A stretch of 64,000 nt of DNA from PCC-10605 sp964409355 (GTDB lineage: Bacteria > Cyanobacteriota > Cyanobacteriia > Cyanobacteriales > Cyanobacteriaceae). The DNA lies in assembly GCA_964409355.1 (NCBI GenBank), contig CAYPDC010000004.1, forward strand, positions 6,772-70,771, written 5' to 3'. Shown here piece after piece: positions 42,964-53,094 of this stretch. The translations under genes and the position numbers were made by a program. Within the stretch, counting starts at the first letter, position 1, and each line of letters opens with the position of its first letter. The notes under the pieces are model-generated. The model was not told the DNA's origin. It did not search any database and saw nothing but the letters and a program-made list of their open reading frames with translations.

Positions 42964-44115
42964 ATGAAAGCATTAGTAATAGGCGGAGATGGTTATTGCG
43001 GTTGGGCAACAGCACTTCATCTCTCTAATAAAGGTTATGATGTTGCTATTTTAGATAATTTAGCCCGTCGTCACTGGGATGATAAATTAGGGGTAAATAC
43101 TTTAACTCCTATTGCTTCTATTCAAAAAAGAATTAATCGTTGGTACGAATTAACTGGTAAGAAAATCGAGCTTTTTGTCGGTGATATTACTAACTATGAC
43201 TTCTTAATCAAGGCTTTTCGTCAATTTGAGCCTGAGTCTATTGTACACTTTGGGGAACAACGTAGCGCCCCTTATTCGATGATTGACAGAGAACACGCTG
43301 TATTTACTCAAGTTAATAATGTGGTAGGTACTTTAAATATTCTCTATGCTATGAAAGAGGAGTTTCCTGACTCTCACCTCGTCAAATTAGGTACTATGGG
43401 GGAATATGGTACTCCTAATATTGATATTGAAGAAGGTTATATCGAAATTGAGCATAATGGACGTAAGGATATTTTACCTTATCCTAAGCAACCCGGTAGT
43501 TTCTATCATTTAAGTAAAGTTCACGATAGTCATAATATTCACTTTGCTTGTAAAATTTGGGGTATCCGTGCCACTGACTTAAATCAAGGGGTAGTTTACG
43601 GGGTTTTAACCGAAGAAACTGGTATGGATGAGTTATTAATTAACCGTCTCGATTATGATGGTGTTTTCGGCACTGCTTTAAACCGTTTCTGTATCCAAGC
43701 TGCGATCGGACATCCTCTTACAGTATATGGTAAAGGTGGACAAACTCGTTCTTTCTTAGATATTCGTGATACCGTCAGATGTATGGAACTTGCGATCGCA
43801 AATCCTGCGGAAGCTGGACAATTCAGAGTATTCAACCAATTTACCGAGTTATTCAGCATCAACGACTTAGCGGATATGGTACAAAAAGCAGGGGCAACTT
43901 TAGGCTTAAAAGTCGAAGTCAATAACTTAGAAAATCCCCGGGTTGAACTAGAAGAACACTATTTTAACGCTAAAAACACTAAATTATTAGATTTAGGCTT
44001 ACAACCTCACTATCTCTCCGATTCTCTCCTTGATTCTTTACTTAACTTCGCTCAAAAATACAAAGGCAGAGTTGATATAGAGCAAATTTTACCCAAAGTC
44101 TCTTGGCGACGCTAG
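42964..44115 (+). CDS. sqdB: UDP-sulfoquinovose synthase
   Basis: 383 residues. The Rossmann motif is GGDGYCGWATALHL, with the SDR catalytic YHLSK. FGEQRSAPYSMIDREHA and NQGVVYGVLTEET are family-specific. It converts UDP-glucose and sulfite to UDP-sulfoquinovose for the thylakoid sulfolipid SQDG. The partner sqdX is not adjacent. A hairpin follows 22 bp after the stop. Confidence 0.97.
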   Translation: MKALVIGGDGYCGWATALHLSNKGYDVAILDNLARRHWDDKLGVNTLTPIASIQKRINRWYELTGKKIELFVGDITNYDFLIKAFRQFEPESIVHFGEQRSAPYSMIDREHAVFTQVNNVVGTLNILYAMKEEFPDSHLVKLGTMGEYGTPNIDIEEGYIEIEHNGRKDILPYPKQPGSFYHLSKVHDSHNIHFACKIWGIRATDLNQGVVYGVLTEETGMDELLINRLDYDGVFGTALNRFCIQAAIGHPLTVYGKGGQTRSFLDIRDTVRCMELAIANPAEAGQFRVFNQFTELFSINDLADMVQKAGATLGLKVEVNNLENPRVELEEHYFNAKNTKLLDLGLQPHYLSDSLLDSLLNFAQKYKGRVDIEQILPKVSWRR

Positions 44116-44137
44116 GCATCATTTGAGTAATGAGTAA

Positions 44138-44165
44138 GTAGGGGTTGAATATATTCAACCCTTAC
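44138..44165 (+). terminator. Hairpin downstream of sqdB
   Basis: GTAGGGGTTGAAT and ATTCAACCCTTAC pair over 13 bp with one mismatch around a two-base loop. It is nearly identical to the hemA/apcC hairpin at 29612, so it belongs to a repeated terminator-like hairpin family. Confidence 0.6.
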
Positions 44166-44229
44166 GGAGTGGGGAGTAGAGGAGGCGTGGGAAGGTAGGG
44201 GAGACAACCTGAAACCTGAAACCTATTCA

Positions 44230-47200
44230 TTAAAACTGCATCTGATAACGCACCTTAAACTCACCATAAATATAATCATAAGAAACCGACACACTAGACT
44301 TATCCTGCACCTCATAAACTCCCTCAATCAAAGGAAAAATCCTCAAATCCTTCATGCCTAAAGGTTTTCCCCATGTACTAACCCTCTCATTCACCCCAAA
44401 ACTGACATTATTTGCGATCGGCACTAAGAAAAATTGTACCAAACCATTCTCAAATAATTGCTCTCCACTTAAATTTTGTAGCTGAGTTGCAATCTCAATT
44501 AATTGCCCCCCCACAATTAAATTAATCAACTCCCCTTCACTACGACTAGGAATGCTACTTAGAGAGACAATAGGAGAGTTAAGTAGATTAAAATTCGCCC
44601 CTTCCTGATTTAAAGCAGAGATATTCACACAGCGTGTTACTTGGTTCAAACGTTCAGCAGACATCGCTTCATCCCCTATAACCTTTTCCGAAACAGGTAA
44701 ATAACAAAACTGATTCACCTGATTAGACAACACAGGCAATAATTGTCCCAATTCTCCATCTATATTCATCGTCACTTGAATATTATCACCCCTCCCGCCC
44801 CTCACAATCGGCTCAGAAATTTCATTTGTACCTGTTACAGGCAATTGTCGAGAATAATCCACTATATTTGCTTGTACCTCAATATCAATCCTAGGATTAA
44901 GAATGCTATCATTAGGATCAAATACAATTTGATTCCGATTCGTGGGAGATAAAAAGAAAGTAGTATCTCCAAAGCTAAAGCCAGATACAGCATTAGGTAA
45001 AGGATTTGCTCCCCCTATATAAATCTGTCCTCTGCGTATGTTTACAGTCCCATTAGCCCTTAAGTTTTCAACATCAAAGGGTGAACCGTTAATAGCCATA
45101 TCACCCTCAAAAAGAAAGCGATATAAGCCCCATTGAGCTAATTGTGAATTAACTAACTTTAGTTGAAAATTATCTAAATTTGGTTGAATAATACTATTAT
45201 TATTTGAAGGATTATTATTAAGCCAATTAGTGGTAATTAAATTAGAGTTATTCCTATTATTAAAAGAAGCTAATCTTTCCTGAGATGGAATAGTAAAATT
45301 GCCATTATTTAAAGCTAAATAACCACCAATTTGAGGATAAAAAGCAGTGCCATTTATCTCAATATTTGCATTAATATTTCCCGAATATAAACCTTCTAAA
45401 TTAAGAGATTGCTGAGGAATATTGACGATTAAATTATCCTCTTTATTCTTGTTATCCTTAAAAACAGGTAGGTTTCCATTAATGTTAACCTCAGTTTGAT
45501 TAACCTTTGCCAATAAATTATCCGCATTAATAACTCTATTTTCCTGTAAATTTAGATTTCCTGTTAAGAAAATTGATTCATTAATAAAAGCTGTTTTTAC
45601 ATGAGTATTTTCAAAATTTAGATTTCCTTTGACTGCAATATCTTCTAAATTAAAATTGTTTAATAATTGATTTAAAGAAGCGGTAGTTATTTCTAAGTTT
45701 CCTTGAAAATTGCCGTCAACTAAATCGATTTTTCCTTGAGTCAAACCCTTAACCAAACTTCTCGATTCTGGGCGTAAATTTAAACTAATGAAAGCAGGTT
45801 TATCCAATTCCATCAAAGGATAATAGGGTAAAATAGCCTTAAACTGTAAATACTCTGGTTGACTGCTTTCCACATTTAAAGTATGATCTTGATATTCAAA
45901 ATCAGCGAGGATTTGACTTGCTAAAATCGAACCTTCTACAGTGGCATTATTAAGGGCAAAATTACCGACAATGGAAGGATTTAACAAATTACCTGTGATT
46001 TTTCCATTGACATTAATTAAACCATCCACATCTAAAGGAGAAGGGATAATGTCTGTAATAAAATCTACGGGGAAATTAGCAACTTTAAACTCTCCCTCTT
46101 GACTATCTAAAGATAAATTTCCTGCAAAAGCAATTTCACCTCCCCCTATATTTAAGAGAAAGGGTTTTAAGGTTAAATTATTATTGGCGAAATTGGCATT
46201 AATCGCAAGTTTAGGAATAGGGATTGCTTGGGTTTGTTTCATCACTAAGCCTAAAGAATCAAGAATCACAGGATAATTTTGTTGCGGTAGCCATTGCCAC
46301 TTATTGCCTTCAAAATCGAGTTGAATTTCGGGATTGGTTAATTTTCCAGCCACAAGAATTTCCCCTTGATATTTTCCTCGAATATCTAAATCATTGGGAA
46401 TGCTTCCCGATTCGACTTTTCTGGCTAAGGCTTGGATTTGTTTATCAACTTGAGTGAGTAAGTTAACTTGGGTTTTGATACTATCATCACTATTTCCTAA
46501 AGATTGAGAGGGAATATTATTTGCCGAGGAGAAGGTATCTTGATTTTGCAACTGTTGCCATAAAGCAGAGACACTAGCAACATCGGTTATTCTCAGAGTG
46601 GAAAAAATATCTTCCATCTCTCCTTGTAAATTAACTTTCCCTTCTATTTCCTGAGTAACAAGATTAACTTTGCCACTTAAGTCATACTCAGTATTAGCAA
46701 ATGATAACCTTCCTTGATTTAATTGGGCGATATTATTTTGATAGTTAAAATCTGCTTTAATTTCTTTTCCTTCCACTACCCCAATAGCTGGATTATTGAT
46801 GGCAATATTTCCCTCGGCGGTGAAGTCGTTTAAGTTAAGGGTTAATTGGGTGTTAAAGTCTCCCTTTAATTTGCCTTTGATGCCATAGTTAGCTACTGGT
46901 TGCAAAGCCAGACTTTCTAAGGATAAATTTTTTACCGTTGCCATGAATTGATTATTTTCTGCTAAATTTCCTTCTAAGAAAAAGTTATCTTGTTGATTGA
47001 TTGTGATAGAGGAAGGAGTAAAGGGAATAGTTACTTGATTAGGTAGAGTTAAATCTTTTCTAATTAAACTGGTGGCAATGATGTCTTCCTTACCTGTCAG
47101 ATTGATAGTGATTTTCTCACTAGGATTAACATTAACTTTTCCTGCGAGAGGAGATTCAAAGACTATTTGATTAAAGGCAAACTCATTGAGACTTAAATCT

Positions 47201-50200
47201 CCTGTTAAGTTAAAGGCGAGGGGATTAGTTAAGACATTGTTAGCAGTTATAACCCCATTAAATTTAGCGATACCATTTAAGTTAACTTCTGAAGGAAGAT
47301 AATTAATTCCCTTACTATTACTATTTTCATCTAGGGAGGCAAGAAGACTGTTAAGAGGAAAAGTTGCTAAATCCGCTTCTGTCGTTACTCGCAGTTGGAG
47401 GTTATTTATATCAGGTTGGGTAAAGGGATTGACTAAGACAAATTTTCCTGCAAGGGTAAGAAGATTCTCTCCAATATTAATATTGGTTGGTTGGATGGTA
47501 ATAGGTAGAGATAGGTTATTGAAAGATAAATCCGTGATATTGCCACCTAAGTTAATACTGGTATTTAGATTACCAAGAGAGGCAAGGTTAAAACTATCAT
47601 TATTCTCAAGGAAAGGTAAAGAGATTTGAGAAGCAATTTCTTGGATGTTAATACTTTGGGTATCTATATTGCTTTGCCATTGATTCCCTCTCACACTGCC
47701 TGATATTTTTACTTCTCCTCCTGCTATATTTAGTCTTCCATTACCTTTAATATCTAAGCTGGGGAGGGAAGCTAAGGATATATTTTGATTGTTGAGATAA
47801 TTTTTACCAACGGCAATTAATTTTGATACAGAAGCATCTAATTGAAAGTTTCCTCCTATGTTTTTTGCTTGAATATTATTTAGATTGATATTATTCAGAT
47901 TGGGTAACAGTTGGGATAAGATGATATTTTCTGCTTCTCCTGATAAGGATAAAATTCCGTCTTTGATTAATGCTTCGGTTGATAGTAAACCTCCCGCAAA
48001 CTCTCCCTTAATATCCGCATTGACAGTTAAACTATCTAAGGTTGTGATAGTCTCTGAGTTAAAAGGTTGTTGAGTTAATTGGTATAATTCCGTGGTAGCT
48101 AAGTTGATTCTGATTTGACTTGATGTAATTTCAGCAGGAAGGTTATTAATGATATTATTTAAAGGAAGCTGACTAACATTTAAGTTGATATTAGTTTTAC
48201 TACTATCCAAAGATGCGTGCAGCGTAGCTGTGCCTTCGGCGATCGCACCTACTAATCCATCATCAATAATTAACTGACTATCCGCACTAATATTTAAACT
48301 AGAAGGAAGATTATCAAAGTTATTAAGATTAGCAGTTAACAAATCATCAACATTAGTCGATAACTGAAAATCCCCTCTGACTAATTTGACACTATTGGAT
48401 AAAGAAGGAAGCAAAGAATTTAAACTAAGTTGGTTGCCATTACCTCTTATTTGTAAATCACCATTACTTAATTGAGTATTTAAATTGAGATTACCCTGAT
48501 TGTTAACTACTAACTGAATATCCCCCTTACCATCAATATTAGCTAGATTCAAGTTAGAGAAATTACCCTGCAAATTGACATCTAAACTAGCAACATCGAG
48601 AGGGAGATTGGTATTTATCGGGGAGTCAACACAAACAGTAAGATTCTGACATAACTGATTAACAAAAGGAGTGAGATAAAAATTATTCCCCGTGACATTA
48701 ACTAACCAATTATCATTACGCCAATTACCATTACCATTAATATTTAATTGACTGTTATCTGTTATCAAAGCCGTGTTAATTATTTCTACCTGATTGGCAT
48801 TAACTAACAACTCCCCCTCGACACTAACATTATCTAAACTATCACCTTCTATATTGGGGAGAGAAAAAGCCACTTTTCCTAAAGGGTTATCTAAATCTCC
48901 TGTGAGATTTCCCCTTGCTGATAAATTACCTAAATTAATACCAAGAGGAGAGATATTATATTTTTCGAGAATAGCAGTGGGTAATAAATTGGCAGTGAAT
49001 TGAAAATTCAAAGGAATTTTCCCGACAGAGAAAGCCTTCCCCTCAAAAATAGTTGGGCTTAGGTTAATATTTAATATACCTTGAGAAACTATCTCCCCTC
49101 CTGCTTGGGGTTTAATTTTCACCGCATTAACATTGACGGTATCTAAGTTAGCTGTAAACTGAGTATCAATAGTATCGATGGCAACTTTATCCACTAAACC
49201 ATCTTTGATTCTCAAATTTCCTTTAATTTGAGGGTTATTAATATCTCCCGTTACTATGACATTGGTTGCAGTTAAACCATCTAAGACAAGATTAGATTTG
49301 ATATTTAACAGGGGGAATAACTTACTTAACTGAAAAGGATTAACACTAGCAGAAAGATTATAACCATTATTTAAACTAACCCCTCCTTTAGCAGAGGCTT
49401 TAATTTCTCCCCAGTTAAGTCTTGCTTCATCAATAATTAATGATTGAGAGTCAGTAATAGTTAATTGAGTAACGGCAGTAAATTCTTTCGCCATTAGAGG
49501 TAAGTTAACAAAAGTCTCCTCCCTGCTAATGAGAGAAGGAATAACTTTTCCTTTTACATCTTCTATAGCAATATTGCCTCGAATATCGGAAGCTAAATAT
49601 TCGGGCAAGGAAGCGGTTTGAGTTTTGAGATTAGCATTGACTCTCCCTTCTTGAATATTGAGAGGGAGTTGAGGAATTAAACCAGTTATTTCCGGTAGAT
49701 AAAGATTGCGAATATCTAACTTGTTTTCACTCTCGGTATTGCTTAATAAGGTTTTCCCTTCTAAGGTAATAAATCCGCTAGTTTGATTGAGGCGAGTTTC
49801 TATATTATAGGTAAGGGGTTGCTTATCTTGATCATAAATTAACTGTAATTTTCCTTTGCTGTCTAACTCCACTGGTTGAGTTTCGGCATTGGGAGTGACT
49901 TTAATCAATGTATCTTGTAAACGAAGATTAACTTCGGCGGTAATGGGTAAGGAAGGTAAAAGAAAAGAGTTAGGTAAAGGTTTTTCTTCTTCTGAAGGAG
50001 GAATTAAGGTGTCTAATTGGGCATAACCTTCCACATCATCCGCAATAATATTTATCGGTAAACGCTGACGAAAAATTAATGACCATAAGTCTAAGTCTAT
50101 TTTAGCCGCAGAAATGTTAATAAAACTAGGATCATCAATAGTCGGAGCAATTTTTATGTCATTAACAACTAATTGATGGAAAAAAGAAAAGTTATTTACC

Positions 50201-50433
50201 TCTCCAATATTGACATCCCTAGCTAACAGTTTTTCTAACTCTATCTCTAATCTGTCGGGAATAAATTGAGTTAATATCCATTTTCCCCCCAAATAACCCA
50301 TTACTCCCATGGTGCTTAGGGTGGCTAAGGCAATAATTTGGTTACGGGGTTGCTTAATGGCAGAAAATATTTTTTGAGTAATAGTGATTGACTCTTGGTT
50401 AGATTCCGATTCAGGGGGACGTTGACTTGTCAT
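44230..50433 (-). CDS. tamB: TamB-domain (DUF490) inner-membrane lipid-transport/assembly protein
   Basis: 2,067 residues. An N-terminal membrane helix (about 37-58, IIALATLSTMGVMGYLGGKW) is followed by a very long, repetitive beta-rich region of AsmA/TamB type with many NI.G.L.. turns. The C-terminal DUF490 region ends in the aromatic beta-strand FKVRYQMQF. TamB-like proteins span the periplasm as a hydrophobic groove and carry phospholipids or assist outer-membrane protein assembly with an Omp85 partner. It is longer than the E. coli protein (about 1,260), as usual in cyanobacteria. It is the only gene on its strand here. Confidence 0.92.
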   Translation of the reverse strand: MTSQRPPESESNQESITITQKIFSAIKQPRNQIIALATLSTMGVMGYLGGKWILTQFIPDRLEIELEKLLARDVNIGEVNNFSFFHQLVVNDIKIAPTIDDPSFINISAAKIDLDLWSLIFRQRLPINIIADDVEGYAQLDTLIPPSEEEKPLPNSFLLPSLPITAEVNLRLQDTLIKVTPNAETQPVELDSKGKLQLIYDQDKQPLTYNIETRLNQTSGFITLEGKTLLSNTESENKLDIRNLYLPEITGLIPQLPLNIQEGRVNANLKTQTASLPEYLASDIRGNIAIEDVKGKVIPSLISREETFVNLPLMAKEFTAVTQLTITDSQSLIIDEARLNWGEIKASAKGGVSLNNGYNLSASVNPFQLSKLFPLLNIKSNLVLDGLTATNVIVTGDINNPQIKGNLRIKDGLVDKVAIDTIDTQFTANLDTVNVNAVKIKPQAGGEIVSQGILNINLSPTIFEGKAFSVGKIPLNFQFTANLLPTAILEKYNISPLGINLGNLSARGNLTGDLDNPLGKVAFSLPNIEGDSLDNVSVEGELLVNANQVEIINTALITDNSQLNINGNGNWRNDNWLVNVTGNNFYLTPFVNQLCQNLTVCVDSPINTNLPLDVASLDVNLQGNFSNLNLANIDGKGDIQLVVNNQGNLNLNTQLSNGDLQIRGNGNQLSLNSLLPSLSNSVKLVRGDFQLSTNVDDLLTANLNNFDNLPSSLNISADSQLIIDDGLVGAIAEGTATLHASLDSSKTNINLNVSQLPLNNIINNLPAEITSSQIRINLATTELYQLTQQPFNSETITTLDSLTVNADIKGEFAGGLLSTEALIKDGILSLSGEAENIILSQLLPNLNNINLNNIQAKNIGGNFQLDASVSKLIAVGKNYLNNQNISLASLPSLDIKGNGRLNIAGGEVKISGSVRGNQWQSNIDTQSINIQEIASQISLPFLENNDSFNLASLGNLNTSINLGGNITDLSFNNLSLPITIQPTNINIGENLLTLAGKFVLVNPFTQPDINNLQLRVTTEADLATFPLNSLLASLDENSNSKGINYLPSEVNLNGIAKFNGVITANNVLTNPLAFNLTGDLSLNEFAFNQIVFESPLAGKVNVNPSEKITINLTGKEDIIATSLIRKDLTLPNQVTIPFTPSSITINQQDNFFLEGNLAENNQFMATVKNLSLESLALQPVANYGIKGKLKGDFNTQLTLNLNDFTAEGNIAINNPAIGVVEGKEIKADFNYQNNIAQLNQGRLSFANTEYDLSGKVNLVTQEIEGKVNLQGEMEDIFSTLRITDVASVSALWQQLQNQDTFSSANNIPSQSLGNSDDSIKTQVNLLTQVDKQIQALARKVESGSIPNDLDIRGKYQGEILVAGKLTNPEIQLDFEGNKWQWLPQQNYPVILDSLGLVMKQTQAIPIPKLAINANFANNNLTLKPFLLNIGGGEIAFAGNLSLDSQEGEFKVANFPVDFITDIIPSPLDVDGLINVNGKITGNLLNPSIVGNFALNNATVEGSILASQILADFEYQDHTLNVESSQPEYLQFKAILPYYPLMELDKPAFISLNLRPESRSLVKGLTQGKIDLVDGNFQGNLEITTASLNQLLNNFNLEDIAVKGNLNFENTHVKTAFINESIFLTGNLNLQENRVINADNLLAKVNQTEVNINGNLPVFKDNKNKEDNLIVNIPQQSLNLEGLYSGNINANIEINGTAFYPQIGGYLALNNGNFTIPSQERLASFNNRNNSNLITTNWLNNNPSNNNSIIQPNLDNFQLKLVNSQLAQWGLYRFLFEGDMAINGSPFDVENLRANGTVNIRRGQIYIGGANPLPNAVSGFSFGDTTFFLSPTNRNQIVFDPNDSILNPRIDIEVQANIVDYSRQLPVTGTNEISEPIVRGGRGDNIQVTMNIDGELGQLLPVLSNQVNQFCYLPVSEKVIGDEAMSAERLNQVTRCVNISALNQEGANFNLLNSPIVSLSSIPSRSEGELINLIVGGQLIEIATQLQNLSGEQLFENGLVQFFLVPIANNVSFGVNERVSTWGKPLGMKDLRIFPLIEGVYEVQDKSSVSVSYDYIYGEFKVRYQMQF

Positions 50434-50653
50434 TTCCTCACTCGAACTAGGCTTTGGTTTTCTTAATTTATAGTCTCGCTAATTTGAGGATAGAAGATTT
50501 AATTTTGACTGTCAATTTTTCCGTTTTTTTTCTTGACTATTTTCCTCACTGGTGAAAAAATAAGAATGTATGGATCATAATGGGATAATCTTGTCTTTTT
50601 TTTCAAAAGCCTTGACAATTGGGCTAAAATGTGTCATTACTAATCTGGCGGTT

Positions 50654-50782
50654 GCTATATCGGCGTTGCATCATTGCCGGATGATTTCAAAAAGTTTGCA
50701 AAAAAAATATCTTGTGTCTTCTAGTTTCCGCTTATGTTATACATTAATGCGTCATCCCATGAAGATGCAACACCGCTATATC
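50654..50782. mobile_element. MITE-like element with GGYGTTGCATC ends
   Basis: The left end GCTATATCGGCGTTGCATCA, then TTGCCGGATGAT, and the reverse-complemented right end GATATAGCGGTGTTGCATCT, then TCATGGGATGAC, form an imperfect inverted repeat of about 30 bp around a 129-bp body. The same end (GGCGTTGCATCATTGCGGGA) recurs at 63894. It lies about 100 bp upstream of the cobalamin riboswitch. The remaining gap back to tamB shows nothing. Confidence 0.65.
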
Positions 50783-50882
50783 AGGCACAACAACAAGGGT
50801 ATGCTTACCGAAGGCACTGGTTCGCAGATCGCTTCATTGCTATTTAAGCACTTTAGAATTATAATGATAGATCTTATTGGTC

Positions 50883-50997
50883 TTAAAGAGGAACATTCTT
50901 TAAGGGAAACGGGGAAAGTTCAGTGTAAATCTGACGCTGTCCCGCAACTGTGATGAGGAATCTTGTTTTTTCCTCTAAGTCAGGATGCCCGCCAATA
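50883..50997 (+). promoter_or_regulatory. Cobalamin (B12) riboswitch upstream of cbiM
   Basis: Conserved blocks occur in order: GGGAAACGGGGAAAGTTCAG, TGTAAATCTGACGCTGTCCC, GCAACTGTGATGAGGAA, and the B12 box AAGTCAGGATGCCCGCC. The start codon of cbiM lies about 35 nt further, behind GCGAGGTACTG, suggesting control of translation initiation or of a nearby hairpin. High cobalamin would shut off cobalt uptake. Confidence 0.93.
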
Positions 50998-51030
50998 AAG
51001 TAAATTATATAACGCATCTGCGAGGTACTG

Positions 51031-51810
51031 ATGATGTTTAGTTTAAAATTGCCTAAATGGGGCAAGGTTTCGTTTCGTTTTGCCAAATTAATGGCTTGTA
51101 GTGCGTTGGCTATAGTCTTTTCTGTCATTAGTTCATCTCCTGCCCACGCTATGCACATTATGGAGGGTTTTTTACCTTTAAAATGGGCGATTTTCTGGTG
51201 GTTATGTTTTATTCCTTTCTGGATTATGGGATTGCGATCGCTCCAAAGAATTACGAAGACAAATCCAGAATTAAAACTGCTTTTAGCTTTGGCAGGGGCT
51301 TTCACTTTTGTTTTATCCGCCCTCAAAATTCCTTCTGTCACCGGTAGCTCATCTCATCCTACGGGAGTCGGTTTAGGTTCCGTGTTATTTGGTCCTTTGG
51401 TGATGAGTGTTTTAGGTAGTATTGTTTTATTATTTCAGGCTTTATTATTGGCACACGGTGGATTAACTACTTTAGGGGCAAATGCTTTTTCTATGACAGT
51501 AGTAGGACCTCTTGTAGCCTATGGAGTTTATAAATTAGTGTTGAAAGTGTGCGATCGTCAAACTTTGGCAGTGTTTTTGGCTGGTAGTTTATCTAACTTG
51601 ATAACCTATGTTGTCACTTCCCTACAATTAGCATTGGCTTTTCCCTCTCCCACAGGAGGTTTTCTCGCTTCTTTCCTCAAATTTGCCTCTATTTTCGCCA
51701 TTACTCAAATTCCCTTAGCCATAAGTGAGGGTTTTTTAACTGTCATTGTCTGGAATTGGCTACAAACTTATTCCCGTGATGAGTTGAAAGTTTTGGCATT
51801 AATAAAATAA
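51031..51810 (+). CDS. cbiM: Cobalt ECF transporter substrate-specific subunit CbiM
   Basis: 259 residues. The first about 40 form an N-terminal signal-like extension ending AHA. The mature protein then starts MHIMEGFLPLKW, the conserved CbiM N-terminus whose amino group and His bind the metal. Six or so membrane helices follow, with SSSHPTGVGLGSVLFGP. ATGs at 51031 and 51034 are equivalent; the spacing to GAGGT favours the second. It is first gene of cbiMNQO under a cobalamin riboswitch, so cobalt rather than nickel is the expected cargo. Confidence 0.95.
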   Translation: MMFSLKLPKWGKVSFRFAKLMACSALAIVFSVISSSPAHAMHIMEGFLPLKWAIFWWLCFIPFWIMGLRSLQRITKTNPELKLLLALAGAFTFVLSALKIPSVTGSSSHPTGVGLGSVLFGPLVMSVLGSIVLLFQALLLAHGGLTTLGANAFSMTVVGPLVAYGVYKLVLKVCDRQTLAVFLAGSLSNLITYVVTSLQLALAFPSPTGGFLASFLKFASIFAITQIPLAISEGFLTVIVWNWLQTYSRDELKVLALIK

Positions 51811-51837
51811 TATTTTTATAACTAAATCGGATTTTGT

Positions 51838-52122
51838 ATGAAACAATCTACTCAGACTTGGAATAATTGGTTATTGCTTTCTCTTACGGTTATCTTAGCC
51901 ATTGTACCCTTAATCTTAATCAAAGATAGCGAATTTGGTGGGGCGGATGGTCAAGCCCAAGACGCAATCACGGAAATTCAATCGGAATATGCTCCTTGGT
52001 TTGAACCGATTATTGCACCCCCCGGGGGAGAAACCGAAGGGCTTTTATTTGCACTCCAAGCAGGAATTGGTGCCGGGGCGATCGGTTATATTATCGGCTT
52101 TTATAAGGGTAGAAATAAATGA
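51838..52122 (+). CDS. cbiN: Cobalt ECF transporter accessory subunit CbiN
   Basis: 94 residues. It has a first membrane helix (about 11-28), an extracytoplasmic loop with GGADGQAQDAI and YAPWFEPI, and a second helix (about 70-88, LQAGIGAGAIGYIIGFYKG). This is the two-helix CbiN that activates CbiM. It starts 27 bp after cbiM and ends 16 bp before cbiQ. Confidence 0.93.
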   Translation: MKQSTQTWNNWLLLSLTVILAIVPLILIKDSEFGGADGQAQDAITEIQSEYAPWFEPIIAPPGGETEGLLFALQAGIGAGAIGYIIGFYKGRNK

Positions 52123-52138
52123 TGACTGGTGCGATCGC

Positions 52139-52915
52139 ATGATTCCAGAGATTGAAACCTTAGCTTATCAGAATAAATTAAGAAAATTACCTCCAGAAGA
52201 AAAACTATTTTTTGGATTTGCATGGCAAATATTAGCTTTAATTTCCTCATTTTCCATACAAATAGTCATAACTCTATGGGTAGGGATTTGGCTTATTTTT
52301 TATGCCAAAATTCCCCTTCAATTTTTATTGAAATTATTTGGCGGGAGTTGTTTCTTTTTAATCATAAGTGCTCCCGCTTTTTTGTTTAGTATTTCTTCTG
52401 ACTTTAATCCTGACTTAACATATTTATTCACTTTAAAAATTGTTAATTATTATCTTTATATTAGTAGAGATAACTTAGAACTATTTGCCTCCATTACGGT
52501 GCGATCGCTCTCTTGTATTTCTGCCCTAATATTTATTATCTTAACTACACCATTTTTAGATATAATAGCCGTTTTAAACAGATTAAAAGTTCCGAAAATT
52601 TTAACAGATTTATTATTCTTAATTTATCGATTTATTTTTGTTTTAGCAGAAAAAGCGACAACCTTAAAATTAGCCCAACAATCGAGAGGAGGTTATAACA
52701 ATCAAAAACTAGCCTTGAAAAGTATTAGCTTATTAATCAGTAACTTATTCAAACAAACCATGATTTATTACCAACAAGTATTATTAGTAATAAAATCGAG
52801 AAACTTTAACGGAGAATTTAACTTTTTAAATACAAAAAAACACTATTTTTCTTATCGTTATCTGATAGAATTTTTAATGTTATACCTAGTATTATTTTTC
52901 AGGTTCTGGCAATAG
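52139..52915 (+). CDS. cbiQ: Cobalt ECF transporter transmembrane coupling subunit CbiQ
   Basis: 258 residues from the ATG at 52139 (MIPEIETLAYQNKLR). The upstream in-frame extension overlaps cbiN and lacks family character. About five membrane helices. The coupling-helix region LAQQSRGGYNNQ resembles the Ala-Arg-Gly motifs that contact the ATPases. It couples CbiO ATP hydrolysis to CbiM/N. A repeat element separates it from cbiO. Confidence 0.9.
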   Translation: MIPEIETLAYQNKLRKLPPEEKLFFGFAWQILALISSFSIQIVITLWVGIWLIFYAKIPLQFLLKLFGGSCFFLIISAPAFLFSISSDFNPDLTYLFTLKIVNYYLYISRDNLELFASITVRSLSCISALIFIILTTPFLDIIAVLNRLKVPKILTDLLFLIYRFIFVLAEKATTLKLAQQSRGGYNNQKLALKSISLLISNLFKQTMIYYQQVLLVIKSRNFNGEFNFLNTKKHYFSYRYLIEFLMLYLVLFFRFWQ

Positions 52916-52955
52916 AAACTTATATTTTCCCTGACAAGGTAAGAATATTTATTAT

Positions 52956-53063
52956 TATGGCAATGAGTTATGATTTGTGAGACTTTGAGATTTTGAGATT
53001 AATTTACCCCCTTATTAAGGGGGGTTAAGGGGGATCTAATTCTCATGACTGATTCCCAACATA
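52956..53063. repeat. TATAGCAATCAG-family relative between cbiQ and cbiO
   Basis: ATGGCAATGAGTTATGATTT, then GTGAGA at the left matches ATAGCAATCAGTTATGAGTT, then GTGAGA of the 40535 element. The right end TCTCATGACTGATTCCCAAC mirrors it. The centre is a strong hairpin (CCCCCTTATTAAGGGGGG). It lies inside the transporter operon and could reduce or terminate transcription into cbiO. Confidence 0.6.
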
Positions 53064-53094
53064 AACCCTATTGATGATAAATAATATTTTTTAA

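Noticed and set aside
50570..50953. 127-codon plus-strand frame across the cbiM leader
   Set aside because: It runs through a MITE-like element and the cobalamin aptamer, has no ribosome-binding site and no family resemblance; the conserved RNA blocks explain the sequence better.
51935..52138. Upstream extension of CbiQ overlapping cbiN
   Set aside because: The extra 68 residues are out-of-frame cbiN sequence without membrane or family character.
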